Positions 28,005-36,646 of a stretch of 64,000 bases of DNA are shown piece by piece; the first letter of the stretch is position 1, and the number at the start of each line of letters is the position of its first letter. The DNA comes from Bradyrhizobium liaoningense. GTDB lineage: Bacteria > Pseudomonadota > Alphaproteobacteria > Rhizobiales > Xanthobacteraceae. The position numbers were made by a program, and so were the translations under genes. The DNA is taken from NCBI RefSeq assembly GCF_018130825.1, contig NZ_JAFCJS010000002.1, forward strand, positions 558,001 to 622,000, given 5' to 3'. The notes beneath the pieces were generated by a model. The model saw nothing but the letters and a program-made list of their open reading frames with translations, made no database searches and was not told the origin of the DNA.

Positions 28005-28478
28005 CAGCCCCGCTCCTGAGTTGGCACAGCTCCGCCGTTCGCGCAGCACATTGCGTTGCGCATGTTCCGCACGGAGATGCGTTGGGAGAATATTCTTCGC
28101 CGTCGCTTCACACGCGGCTTTGATGCGATGCGCAAATCATGCGGCGCGTTCGCGGCATCGTCAATGAAATGGAATTTCGAATGTGACGCGAAGCGAAGTC
28201 ATTCTCTCCATCGGCACGTGCGGGAACGATGAAAGGATTTTCGCTGCCGCATCGCCTTGCAAAGCGCACCGCGGCTCCGGCGCCTGCTTCATCCGTGCGC
28301 ATCTTCCGCCGTGAACGCCGCGCGTTCTCGAAAGCAGCACTTCGTTGAAACGTCCTTGCCGATCGCACACGCAATACGGTTGGCCATTTCATTGACTGCG
28401 GATCGCGCACTCATAGACTTGATCGTCTCGCTGCATCGTCCGCTCCCGCATCGTGAGCGACGCAACAAGACGGATCCA
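28005..28478. promoter_or_regulatory. divergent intergenic region of the sulfonate cluster
   Basis: This 474-base gap must carry promoters for both the leftward operon and the rightward SsuA-like gene. It is less GC-rich than its surroundings. A 10-bp perfect palindrome, AGAATATTCT, is at 28087-28096, and the stretch around 28160-28205 is AT-richer. In proteobacteria sulfur-starvation operons are often under LysR-type control (CysB/Cbl), but I cannot identify a specific site. No convincing gene lies here. Confidence 0.45.
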
Positions 28479-29459
28479 ATGAGCATCAACTCGAACGACA
28501 ATTCCATCACGCGCCGGCTCGCCACTTCGTTGCTGGCCGCCGCCATCACCCTGTCGACAGCGGCAGCATCGCTCGCCGCCGACACCGTCGTGCTGCGCGT
28601 CGGCGACCAGAAAGGCGGCAACCGCTCGCTGCTGGAGATCTCCGGCTATGCGAAGGACCTGCCCTACAAGATCGAATGGTCGGAATTCCCTGCGGCCGCG
28701 CCGATCCTCGAAGCGCTCAACGCCGGCGCCCTCGATGTCGGCTATACCGGCGATCTCTCCTTCCTCTCGGTCTATGCGGCGGGCGCGCCGATCAAGGCGA
28801 TCGGCGGCACGCGCTCCGATGCGAAGACGCAGGCGATCCTCGTGCGCCAGGATTCGCCGATCAAATCGGCCGCCGACCTCAAGGGCAAGCGTCTCGCCGG
28901 CACGCGCGGCGGCTGGGGCCAGTTCCTGATCGACGCAACGCTGGAGAAGGCGCAGATCAAGCTCGAGGATGCGACCTTCGCGCCGCTCGGCCCGGTCGAT
29001 GCCAAGATCGCGCTGGTCGCCGGCTCGATCGACGCCTGGGCGGTGTGGGAGCCCTATGTCTCGTTCGCAACCTTGAAGGACAAGGCGCGCGTGATCGCCG
29101 ACGGCGAAGGCCTGACGCCGACCATCACCTTCATCGTCGCCTCCGACAACGCCATCGCCACCAAGCGCGCGGCGGTGCAGGACCTGGTGCAGCGGCTGAA
29201 CAAGGCGCGACTCTGGTCGCTCGATCATGTTGCCGAATACGCTAAGAGCACGGCCGACCTGACAAAACTGCCGGAGGACGTGCTGCTGGCGGCCTACACC
29301 GCCCAGCGCACCAGCCCGATCGTGATCGATGAGAACGTGGTGAAGGAAATCCAGGCCGCCTCGGACCGCTCGACGCGCTACGGCATCCTGCCGAAGACGC
29401 TCGACGTGAGCAAAGCCGTCGACCGCAGCTTCACCGCTGCGGCGGCCGGATCGAACTAG
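28479..29459 (+). CDS. aliphatic sulfonate-type ABC substrate-binding protein (second SsuA-like)
   Basis: Predicted 326-residue receptor with a signal peptide (RRLATSLLAAAITLSTAAAS...AA). The mature part opens VVLRVGDQKGGNRSLLEISG, then YKIEWSEFPAAAPILEALNAG, TGDLSFLSVYAAGAPIKAIG and KRLAGTRGGWGQFLIDATLE; these align segment by segment with the receptor at 21892, so they are paralogues. It is transcribed divergently from the sulfonate operon. The start at 28479 is the first Met ahead of the signal peptide; the frame is open far upstream, but the Shine-Dalgarno is weak, so the start is somewhat uncertain. Confidence 0.88.
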   Translation: MSINSNDNSITRRLATSLLAAAITLSTAAASLAADTVVLRVGDQKGGNRSLLEISGYAKDLPYKIEWSEFPAAAPILEALNAGALDVGYTGDLSFLSVYAAGAPIKAIGGTRSDAKTQAILVRQDSPIKSAADLKGKRLAGTRGGWGQFLIDATLEKAQIKLEDATFAPLGPVDAKIALVAGSIDAWAVWEPYVSFATLKDKARVIADGEGLTPTITFIVASDNAIATKRAAVQDLVQRLNKARLWSLDHVAEYAKSTADLTKLPEDVLLAAYTAQRTSPIVIDENVVKEIQAASDRSTRYGILPKTLDVSKAVDRSFTAAAAGSN

Positions 29460-29473
29460 CGCGGAGCGGCGGG

Positions 29474-29572
29474 ATGCGCAGGCCTCGCCTCAAGGCCGGC
29501 CCACTGCATCTCGCCGCGATCGTGCTCGCGCATTTCACCTGCATGAGCTTGATCGTGTGGCTCTCGCTTTAG
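29474..29572 (+). CDS. 32-aa hydrophobic peptide, unknown
   Basis: A 33-codon frame begins 14 bases after the SsuA-like stop, with GGAG 7 bases upstream of the ATG. The product has a basic start (MRRPRLKAG) and one hydrophobic segment (LAAIVLAHFTCMSLIVWLSL), the shape of a small single-pass membrane protein. It could be co-transcribed with the receptor gene. It has no recognisable family, and the short length limits confidence. Confidence 0.4.
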   Translation: MRRPRLKAGPLHLAAIVLAHFTCMSLIVWLSL

Positions 29573-29585
29573 CTCCGCGAGGCGC

Positions 29586-30050
29586 TCACCAATATCCGCG
29601 GTAATAGGGCCGGTAGTAGCCATAGCGAGGGCCATAATACGGACGATAGACCCGATAGCCATAATAGCGGGGACGCGCGTAGTAGCCGCCATAGCCGTAG
29701 CTCGGTCCATAGCCGTAGCCGCCGTAATAGGCCGGCGCGTAACCATAGCCGTAGCCCGGATATCCATAGCCGCCATAATACGGTCCGCCGCCATAATAGC
29801 CGTAGCCGTAGGGCGCGCTGCTGGCGATGGCGCCGCCGATGATCGCGCCGGCCGCGAGGGCGCCGATACCAAAGCCCCAGCCGCCACCCCAGCCGCGGCC
29901 GCGCCAATAGACCTGCGTGACATCATCGCCGACGGCCGCTTTCATGGCCGCGACATTGGTCGGCAGCGGGGCTGCTGCGGCTTGGCCGATTTGGCCGGCC
30001 ATGACCGCGCCCGCCAGTGAACAGACAATTGCCGTTGTCCAGATCCTCAT
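29586..30050 (-). CDS. Gly/Tyr-rich secreted protein, unknown
   Basis: Predicted 154-residue protein with a signal peptide (MRIWTTAIVCSLAGAVMAG) followed by a short conserved-looking part (NVAAMKAAVGDDVTQVYWRG), a Gly-rich hydrophobic stretch (FGIGALAAGAIIGGAIA), and then about 75 residues made almost entirely of Gly, Tyr and Pro repeats of the YGGYGYG kind, ending in Arg/Tyr-rich YYRPYYRGYW. Similar proteins are common in rhizobia; they may sit in the envelope, and the function is unknown. The start at 30050 follows GGGAG. Confidence 0.75.
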   Translation of the reverse strand: MRIWTTAIVCSLAGAVMAGQIGQAAAAPLPTNVAAMKAAVGDDVTQVYWRGRGWGGGWGFGIGALAAGAIIGGAIASSAPYGYGYYGGGPYYGGYGYPGYGYGYAPAYYGGYGYGPSYGYGGYYARPRYYGYRVYRPYYGPRYGYYRPYYRGYW

Positions 30051-30376
30051 CGTCTTGCTCCCTGTCTGACGTTTCGCTTGGAAAAGGATCGCAGGCCCAT
30101 GATCGGGCAACGTTGCGCCAAGTCAAAGCCTCGATTTTGCGTGCGGCGCACAAGAGAGCGGGTGCATGCCTCAATTGTGGTCAGCGGGATCGCGACGATA
30201 TGACACCGATGCGACGGCGCCGGGTCCCGGCGACCACGGCAAAGCATTAAGCTTCCCGCGCGTTCGCAACCAACAACCATCTTCCTGATTTACTATTCGT
30301 ACCGTTACTATCGGTTCCAATGGTGCGCGGCCGGGAGGCATCTCGCGACGCGGCAGAGACGTGTGGGGAGGATGAC
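30051..30376. other. intergenic region upstream of glgC
   Basis: About 325 bases separate the divergent Gly/Tyr-rich gene and glgC. The part from 30255 to 30320 is AT-richer (including GATTTACTATTCGTACC) and is the likely promoter zone for glgC. I see no RNA gene or repeat. Confidence 0.4.
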
Positions 30377-31639
30377 ATGAGTGCCGTGGGTAATGAGCCG
30401 CTCGCGCGTCAGGCGCTGGCGTTCGTCCTGGCTGGTGGACGCGGCAGCCGGCTGCTGGAGCTGACCGATCGGCGCGCCAAGCCCGCGGTCTATTTCGGCG
30501 GCAAGTCCCGCATCATCGATTTCGCGCTGTCGAACGCCGTGAATTCCGGCATCCGCCGCATCGCGGTCGCCACCCAGTACAAGGCGCACAGCCTGATCCG
30601 GCACCTCCAGATGGGCTGGAATTTCTTCCGCCCCGAGCGCAACGAGAGTTTTGACATCCTGCCCGCGAGCCAGCGCGTCTCCGAGAACATGTGGTATGTC
30701 GGCACGGCGGACGCGATCTACCAGAACATCGACATCATCGAGTCGCACAATGCCCGCTTCATCGTCGTGCTGGCCGGCGACCACATCTACAAGATGGATT
30801 ACGAGGTGATGCTGCGCCAGCACGTCGACAGCGGCGCCGACGTCACCGTCGGCTGCCTGGAAATGCCGCGCGCGGAATCCTCGGGCTTCGGCATCATGCA
30901 CATCGACGAGAACGGCTGGATCCAGCAATTCCTCGAGAAGCCGAAAGATCCGCCCCCGATGCCGGGCAAGCCGGACGTCTCGCTCGCCAGCATGGGCATC
31001 TACGTGTTCGACTCGAAATTCCTGTTCGACCAGCTCAAGCGCGACGCCGAAGACCCGAACTCGAACCACGATTTCGGCAAGGACATCATTCCCTACATCG
31101 TCAAGAACGGCCGCGCGATCGCGCACCAGTTCTCGACGTCATGCGTCCGCTCCGGCAGCGACGAGCGCGCCTACTGGCGCGACGTCGGCACGGTCGACGC
31201 CTATTGGGCCGCCAATATCGACCTCACCGACGTGGTACCGGAGCTCGACCTGTTCGACCGCGCCTGGCCGATCTGGTCCTATGCGGAGATCACCCCGCCG
31301 GCGAAATTCGTCCATGACGAGGAGAGCCGGCGCGGCCAGGCCGTGAGCTCGCTGGTCTCCGGCGGCTGCATCATCTCCGGCGCCTCGCTGCGCCGCTCGC
31401 TGCTGTTCACCGGCGTGCGCATCAACTCCTACGCCAATGTCGAGAACGCCGTGATCATGCCTTATGTCAATGTCGGGCGCGGCGCACGACTGAAGAATGT
31501 CGTGATCGACCGCGGCGTCGAGATTCCCGAGGGCCTCGTCGTCGGCGAGGATCCCGAGATCGATGCCAAGCGTTTCCGCACCACCGAGCAGGGCATCTCG
31601 CTGATCACCCAGCCGATGATCGACAGGCTCAATACATGA
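30377..31639 (+). CDS. glgC: glucose-1-phosphate adenylyltransferase
   Basis: Makes ADP-glucose from glucose-1-phosphate and ATP, the regulated step of glycogen synthesis. The 420-residue product has the nucleotide-binding start [20 protein letters not shown], then [21 protein letters not shown], the catalytic-Asp region [17 protein letters not shown], the sugar-phosphate site region [12 protein letters not shown], and a C-terminal left-handed beta-helix. The start at 30377 follows GGGGAGG. It overlaps glgA by 4 bases (ATGA). No branching enzyme, glgX or pgm lies nearby, unlike many rhizobial glg operons. Confidence 0.97.
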   Translation: MSAVGNEPLARQALAFVLAGGRGSRLLELTDRRAKPAVYFGGKSRIIDFALSNAVNSGIRRIAVATQYKAHSLIRHLQMGWNFFRPERNESFDILPASQRVSENMWYVGTADAIYQNIDIIESHNARFIVVLAGDHIYKMDYEVMLRQHVDSGADVTVGCLEMPRAESSGFGIMHIDENGWIQQFLEKPKDPPPMPGKPDVSLASMGIYVFDSKFLFDQLKRDAEDPNSNHDFGKDIIPYIVKNGRAIAHQFSTSCVRSGSDERAYWRDVGTVDAYWAANIDLTDVVPELDLFDRAWPIWSYAEITPPAKFVHDEESRRGQAVSSLVSGGCIISGASLRRSLLFTGVRINSYANVENAVIMPYVNVGRGARLKNVVIDRGVEIPEGLVVGEDPEIDAKRFRTTEQGISLITQPMIDRLNT

Positions 31640-33090
31640 CGCCTGTTCGCGTCCTCGCGGTCGCCTCTGAAGTCTACCCCATCGTCAAGACCGGCGGCCT
31701 CGCGGATGTCGCCGGTGCGCTGCCGCTTGCGCTGAAGGCGCATGGCGTCGAGATGCGCACCTTGATGCCGGGCTATCCCGGCGTGATGCGGCTGCTTGCG
31801 AGCGCAGAGGAAGTCCGGCGCTGGCCGGACTATTTCGGCGGACCGGGCCGGCTGCTCGCCGGCTCCCATGACGGGCTCGACCTGTTCGTGCTCGACGTGC
31901 CGCATCTCTACGCGCGGCCGGGCAACCCTTACGTCACCGCCGAGGGCGTCGACTGGCCGGACAACGGCGTGCGCTTTGCGGCGCTGTCGCGCGTCGCGGC
32001 CGATATCGGCTATGGCCTCGTGCCGGCGTTCCTGCCTGATGTCGTGCATGCCCATGACTGGCAGGCCGGGCTCGCGCCGGCCTACCTCCACTATGACAAC
32101 CGCCCGCGTCCGGGCACCGTGATGACCATCCACAACATGGCCTATCAAGGCAAGTTCGCGCGCGAGCTGATCGGCGCGATCGGCCTGCCGTGGAGCTCCT
32201 TCGACGTCAACGGCCTCGAATATTTCGGCGGCATCAGCTTCCTCAAGGCCGGCCTGCAATTCGCCGATCGCATCACCACGGTGTCGCCGACCTACGCCCA
32301 TGAAATCCAGAGCGACGAAGGCGGCATGGGGCTCGGCGGCCTGTTGCGCGCACGCGCGGGCGCATTGAGCGGCATCCTCAACGGCATCGACACCGAGGTG
32401 TGGAATCCGCAAACCGATCCGCACATCGCCTATCGCTTCGGCGCGGAGGACCTGACGTTCCGCGCGGCGAACAAGGCGGTGCTGCAGCAGCAGTTCAATC
32501 TCGATTCCTCGGACGAAGCGCCGCTGCTCGGCGTCATCAGCCGCCTGTCCTGGCAGAAGGGGCTCGATCTCCTGCTCGAGGCCATTCCGACCATCTTGCG
32601 TGAAGGCATGCAGCTCGCGCTGCTCGGCAGCGGCGACCGCGATCTCCAGGACCGCTATCAGGCCGCGGCCCGCGCCAATCCCGGCCGGATCGGCGTCGTG
32701 ATCGGCTATGACGAGATTTTGGCGCATCTGATCCAGGCCGGCTCGGACGCGCTTCTGGTGCCGTCGCGGTTCGAGCCGTGCGGCCTGACCCAGCTCTGCG
32801 CGCTGCGCTATGGCGCGGTGCCGATCGTGTCACGCGTCGGCGGCCTCGAGGATACCATCGTCGATATCGGCGAAGCCGACAGATCGGGACGCGATGCGAC
32901 CGGCTTCAAGTTCGGCCCGGTGACGGCGGATGCCTTCGCCGGCACGCTGCGCAAGGCCAACACCACCTTCCACGACAAGACGACCTGGCGGCGGCTGCAG
33001 CGAAGCGGGCTTGCGACCGACGTCTCCTGGCGCAACCGCGCCGGCGACTATGCCGCGCTCTATCGCGATCTCGTGGCGGCCCGCGCTTGA
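31636..33090 (+). CDS. glgA: glycogen synthase (ADP-glucose)
   Basis: Transfers glucose from ADP-glucose to the growing alpha-1,4-glucan. The 484-residue product is a GT5/GT-B glycosyltransferase. It has the N-terminal [19 protein letters not shown] with the KTGGL nucleotide-binding loop, [15 protein letters not shown], the C-terminal domain start [17 protein letters not shown], and the catalytic-Glu motif [17 protein letters not shown]. Translationally coupled to glgC by a 4-base overlap. Confidence 0.97.
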   Translation: MTPVRVLAVASEVYPIVKTGGLADVAGALPLALKAHGVEMRTLMPGYPGVMRLLASAEEVRRWPDYFGGPGRLLAGSHDGLDLFVLDVPHLYARPGNPYVTAEGVDWPDNGVRFAALSRVAADIGYGLVPAFLPDVVHAHDWQAGLAPAYLHYDNRPRPGTVMTIHNMAYQGKFARELIGAIGLPWSSFDVNGLEYFGGISFLKAGLQFADRITTVSPTYAHEIQSDEGGMGLGGLLRARAGALSGILNGIDTEVWNPQTDPHIAYRFGAEDLTFRAANKAVLQQQFNLDSSDEAPLLGVISRLSWQKGLDLLLEAIPTILREGMQLALLGSGDRDLQDRYQAAARANPGRIGVVIGYDEILAHLIQAGSDALLVPSRFEPCGLTQLCALRYGAVPIVSRVGGLEDTIVDIGEADRSGRDATGFKFGPVTADAFAGTLRKANTTFHDKTTWRRLQRSGLATDVSWRNRAGDYAALYRDLVAARA

Positions 33091-33123
33091 GGCATGACGT
33101 CGAATCCATGCTATAGAGCGCGC

Positions 33124-33384
33124 ATGGACCCGCTATTGATCAAGCTGATCGGCTTTGCCGCCGCCACCTGCACCACCGTGGCCTACGCGCCGCAAGCCAT
33201 CAAGGTGTGGAAGACCCGCTCCACCGGCGACATCTCGCTCGGCATGTTCCTGGTCATGGTGCTGGGCCTGGCGCTCTGGCTCATCTACGGCCTGCTCTCG
33301 GGCGATGGCCCGCTGATCGCCTCGAACGCCGTCACCATGCTGCTCGCCGGCGGCATTCTGGTGATGAAGCTGCGATACGGTTAG
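33124..33384 (+). CDS. SemiSWEET sugar transporter
   Basis: An 86-residue membrane protein with three helices, one half of the eukaryotic SWEET fold; it works as a dimer. The PQ motif region (TTVAYAPQAIKVWKTRSTGD) follows the first helix, the second helix is MFLVMVLGLALWLIYGLL, and the third is PLIASNAVTMLLAGGILVM. A protein of this family from Bradyrhizobium japonicum (SemiSWEET1) has been shown to carry sucrose. The gene starts 33 bases after glgA, which suggests sugar uptake or release linked to glycogen turnover; this is inference from position. Confidence 0.93.
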   Translation: MDPLLIKLIGFAAATCTTVAYAPQAIKVWKTRSTGDISLGMFLVMVLGLALWLIYGLLSGDGPLIASNAVTMLLAGGILVMKLRYG

Positions 33385-33389
33385 GATGC

Positions 33390-33494
33390 GTAGGGTGGAT
33401 TAGCCCACGGGCTGCGCAAAGCGCAGTGCGTGGGCGTAATCCACCACCTTCATTGCCGCCCGATGGTGGATTACGCTGCGCTAATCCACCCTAC
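33390..33494. repeat. intergenic hairpin repeat (GTAGGGTGGATTA type)
   Basis: It begins GTAGGGTGGATTAGC and ends with the complement CTAATCCACCCTAC. Internal pieces GTGGGCGTAATCCACC and GGTGGATTACGCTGCG are also complementary. It lies between the convergent SemiSWEET and dioxygenase genes, ending 3 bases before the latter's stop. Outer arms share GTAGGGTGG with the repeat at 57297-57384. Confidence 0.8.
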
Positions 33495-33497
33495 TAT

Positions 33498-34292
33498 TCA
33501 TCCAAACACATACGACGCCATCGCGACGTTCGCGACCTCGTCGACGAAGACGCGCTTGCCGATATCCTTGCCGGCGGCGCCGGCGGCCACCATCAGCGGC
33601 AGCAGATGGTCCTCGCGCGGATGCGCAAGGCGTGCGCTCGGTGCGTTCTCCCAATCGACCAGCATCGCGTTGCGGCGCGCCGCATCGGGATTGCTGATCG
33701 CCTCGTTCAGATAGGCCTCGAAATCGTACGAGGCGGGCTTGGACTCCGGCCGGTTGAAGCCGCGCATGTTGTGATAGGTGAGCCCGCTGCCGACGATCAA
33801 AATGCCCTCGTCGCGCAGCGATGCGATCGCCTCCCCGGCCTTGATGTGCTCGGCCGCATCGTAGCTCGACTTCAGCGACAAGAGCACGATCGGCATGTCG
33901 GCGTTCGGATACATCAGGCCGAGCGGCACGAACGTGCCGTGGTCAAAACCCTGATTGGGATCTTCCCGGCAATCGAGGCCCACGTGCTTGAGCAGCGCCC
34001 TCACTTCCGCGGCAAGCTCCGGCTTGCCCGGCGCCGGATATTTGATGTGATAGGTATGCTCGGGGAAACCGTAATAGTCATAGACCATCGGCGGATGCGC
34101 CGAGGTCGACACGGTGAAGGCGTCGGCCTCCCAATGCCCGGTGATGACGAGCACGGCCTTCGGCCGTTCCGCCAGAAGCTGCGGCAGGCGGCCGAACTCC
34201 TCGGCGGTCCTGGCATATTGCACCCGCCGGTCCTCCATGAACGGCCAGGGGCCGCCGCCATGCGACAGGAAGAGGGTCGGAAATCGCGTCAT
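33498..34292 (-). CDS. LigB/DODA-type extradiol dioxygenase family protein
   Basis: Predicted 264-residue class III extradiol dioxygenase-like protein, a family that includes plant DOPA dioxygenase and E. coli YgiD. Candidate iron-binding and catalytic His residues are visible in LFLSHGGGPWPFM (near residue 10), VITGHWEADAF (near 52), GFDHGTFVPLGLMYP (near 117) and VGSGLTYHNMRGF (near 175). The substrate would be a catechol-type ring or a related compound; none is indicated nearby. A longer frame allows starts up to 34538 (for example Met at 34334), but the family start fits 34292. Confidence 0.87.
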   Translation of the reverse strand: MTRFPTLFLSHGGGPWPFMEDRRVQYARTAEEFGRLPQLLAERPKAVLVITGHWEADAFTVSTSAHPPMVYDYYGFPEHTYHIKYPAPGKPELAAEVRALLKHVGLDCREDPNQGFDHGTFVPLGLMYPNADMPIVLLSLKSSYDAAEHIKAGEAIASLRDEGILIVGSGLTYHNMRGFNRPESKPASYDFEAYLNEAISNPDAARRNAMLVDWENAPSARLAHPREDHLLPLMVAAGAAGKDIGKRVFVDEVANVAMASYVFG

Positions 34293-34464
34293 GAGAATCA
34301 CGTCCTGGGCAAAGGCTCGGCTCAAAGGCAACATATGCGCGTGGCGGTCCCACGCGACCGGCGGCGAGCATAGGCAAACCCGTATGGTTAGCAAGTCGTT
34401 AACGATTTGCCTTCCAAAATCCCCGCCGTGGCCGAAGGAGTCGGCCAGAAGACGAGGACGTGAG

Positions 34465-34644
34465 ATGAGGAAGTTTGCGCTGGGGGACGTCGTCAACAGT
34501 GACAAGGGCCGCCGCGGCGTCGTTCGCGCCGCCTTCAAGTCGCGCGAAGGCCAGCAGTTCTATGCCGTCGAGAAGGACGGCGCGATGGACTATCTCGAGG
34601 AAAACCGGCTAAGCCCGGCGCCGCGCGTCGAACTCGCGGCTTAA
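34465..34644 (+). CDS. 59-aa conserved-looking small protein, unknown
   Basis: The ATG at 34465 follows GACGAGGACG and opens a 59-codon frame: MRKFALGDVVNSDKGRRGVV at the start, then AAFKSREGQQFYAVEKDG and MDYLEENRLSPAP. The spacing of hydrophobic residues and Gly resembles a small SH3-like/KOW-like barrel, but this is only a visual impression. Cytosolic. It is divergent from the dioxygenase and ends 7 bases before the end of the convergent esterase-fold gene. Confidence 0.65.
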   Translation: MRKFALGDVVNSDKGRRGVVRAAFKSREGQQFYAVEKDGAMDYLEENRLSPAPRVELAA

Positions 34645-34651
34645 CTCCAAC

Positions 34652-36127
34652 TCATTTCTTACTCTCATCGGCGAACCGGTCGAGGCGCTCCGCGAAGGGG
34701 TCGTCTCCGCTCGCGGTGCGATCGTTCGCGATCAGCAGCAGGCGGTCGCGGTCTGCGGCCGCGTCCCAATGCGGCAGGTCCGGGCCGTTGGGATCGCCGC
34801 TCTTTGCGAAATTGATCCAGTAGGCGCGCACGCGGCTTACGACCTCGCGATCGCGCCGCGACAGGATACCCGCACCGGGCACGCCTTCCGCGCCGAAGAT
34901 GAATTGCAGCTCGCGTCCGTGACCGCCCTCGGGATTGGTTCGCCGCGCCTCCGGCACATAGGCGAAGCGATAGCGATAGGTCGGCGCGCCGGTCGCGGCA
35001 TGCAGGCGCGCCAGCAGCCTCACCGGCTCGGAGAAGACCTTGTCGGTGTAGACTTGGGCTGCAAGGTCCGACGGCTTGTCGAGGTCGGGATAGAGCTTGC
35101 GCAGCTGCTCGGGTGTCGCGCCTGACGATGTAAGCGCCTCCGCGACCTCCGGCTCACTGTCGAAACCCGTCTCGTCATCGTTGGAGCCGATGATCAGGGG
35201 AATCCGCCCTTCATGTCCCGCCGCAAAGCCTGCGGCAATGTCCTCCGTCACGAGGCTTCCATCGATCGCGGGCGCGAAGCCGTGCGGAGATTTTGCGAGC
35301 AGCTTGCTTTCGGCCGCAAGCAGCCGCGCCGGCGCGCTTCCGCGCGGGTCGGTGCCATCCTGCCCGAGCGTCGCGACCAACTGCAGGCCCCAGGCCTCTG
35401 CCTCCTGCCGGGAGCGCAAGCGCACGCGGCCGGGCAGCGATTGCAGGATGGCTTTCTGAAACAGGTCACGCGCCTCGCCGCACAGCATCAACAACGCGAT
35501 CGATGTCGCACCCGCGCCACTTCCGAACAGCGTGACGTTGCCGGCATCGCCACCGAACGCCGCGATGTTGTCGTGCACCCAGCGCAGCGCCGCGATCTGG
35601 TCCATCAGTCCGTAATTTCCGGAGCCGCCTTCCGACAGCGCGGAATGGGTGAGCCAGCCGAACACGCCGAGACGATAGTTCACGGTGACCACGATGAGGC
35701 CGGCCTGCGCGAGCCTCGCGCCATCGAACAGCGGATCGTTGGCGGTGCCGCCGACAAAGGCGCCGTCATGGATGAACACCATCACCGGCAGCGGGCCGTC
35801 GACGCCGAACGGACGAAACACGTTGAGCGTGAGGCAATCCTCGCGCGCCCCGGAGAGCGACGGTTGAAGGCACGGTGCACCGTACTCATAGGCCGTGCGC
35901 ATCTCCGAACTTTCCACGGTCGCCGCCGGCGGACGCCAGCGCAGCGGACCGACCGGCGGGGCCGCATAAGCCAGTCCCTTGAAGAAGGCCACCTCGCCTT
36001 CGACGCCGCCGAGCATCTGGCCCTCGCGCGTCAGCGCGAACGGAAACTGCCCGACCGGCTGGGCTGCGGCCGGGTCAGCGAGGCAAAGGAATCCGGAAGC
36101 CGTAACGAGCGCAAGCAGGGACCGCAT
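34652..36127 (-). CDS. type B carboxylesterase-fold protein with altered nucleophile site
   Basis: Predicted 491-residue secreted alpha/beta-hydrolase with a signal peptide (LLALVTASGFLCLADPAAAQ). The family's second signature is present (EDCLTLNVF), the oxyanion region is VMVFIHDGAFVGG, the acid region SNDDETGFDSE and the His region GGHGRELQFIFG. The nucleophile motif, normally FGESAGA, reads FGSGAGATS: the Ser position holds Gly and Ser stands at the Glu position. The codons are clear (GGA AGT GGC GCG GGT). It may be inactive as an esterase or use a shifted Ser. Unclear role; no signal of co-transcription. Confidence 0.88.
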   Translation of the reverse strand: MRSLLALVTASGFLCLADPAAAQPVGQFPFALTREGQMLGGVEGEVAFFKGLAYAAPPVGPLRWRPPAATVESSEMRTAYEYGAPCLQPSLSGAREDCLTLNVFRPFGVDGPLPVMVFIHDGAFVGGTANDPLFDGARLAQAGLIVVTVNYRLGVFGWLTHSALSEGGSGNYGLMDQIAALRWVHDNIAAFGGDAGNVTLFGSGAGATSIALLMLCGEARDLFQKAILQSLPGRVRLRSRQEAEAWGLQLVATLGQDGTDPRGSAPARLLAAESKLLAKSPHGFAPAIDGSLVTEDIAAGFAAGHEGRIPLIIGSNDDETGFDSEPEVAEALTSSGATPEQLRKLYPDLDKPSDLAAQVYTDKVFSEPVRLLARLHAATGAPTYRYRFAYVPEARRTNPEGGHGRELQFIFGAEGVPGAGILSRRDREVVSRVRAYWINFAKSGDPNGPDLPHWDAAADRDRLLLIANDRTASGDDPFAERLDRFADESKK

Positions 36128-36206
36128 CTTGGGATCTCGATGCGCGGGAGATTTCCTGCAAAGTTATGTCCGCGCACACCGCCGAGGCAAGCCTCACGGA
36201 TCGCAG

Positions 36207-36416
36207 CTAACCGCCCTTCGCAATGATCTCCGCCAGTGCCCGCCGCGCGATGATGCCGAGTTCACCGAGGGTGGAGTGTCCCGACTGCGCCGCCTCGATC
36301 AGGCGCTCGGCGATGAACCTGCGGCTGTCATGATCGCCGCCATGCGGCAATTGACGGCACGTCTCTTCCAGGACGACGTCCATGTTGGCTTTGGTCCGCT
36401 CACTCAACTCTGTCAT
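36207..36416 (-). CDS. 69-aa helical protein, unknown
   Basis: A 70-codon frame from ATG 36416 (another possible start at 36455). The product is mostly amphipathic helix: MTELSERTKANMDVVLEETC, then DSRRFIAERLIEAAQSGHST and LGELGIIARRALAEI. Similar small helical proteins are common as hypotheticals in Bradyrhizobium. The Shine-Dalgarno is weak. It lies 79 bases upstream of the esterase-fold gene on the same strand. Confidence 0.6.
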   Translation of the reverse strand: MTELSERTKANMDVVLEETCRQLPHGGDHDSRRFIAERLIEAAQSGHSTLGELGIIARRALAEIIAKGG

Positions 36417-36646
36417 GACGCCCGGCCGGCACGCGTGGCTTGTAACCGCAAGCATACACAGAGGGATCAGGCATGATTAGCCCGGACAATCACGGCCATT
36501 GTGCATCGCGATGCGTGCAGTGGAGCAACGTTCGCGCCGCCACGGTGAAGCCGCAAACGACTACCGAGGATTGCACTTGGTCTGATGACAAGCCGAGCCT
36601 GCAGGACTAGCCTGCCGGCAAAACAAAACGCACGGGAGGAAATGCC

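Noticed and set aside
28108..28410. A 100-codon minus-strand frame in the sulfonate intergenic region
   Set aside because: No Shine-Dalgarno, no motif, and it would fill the divergent promoter region.
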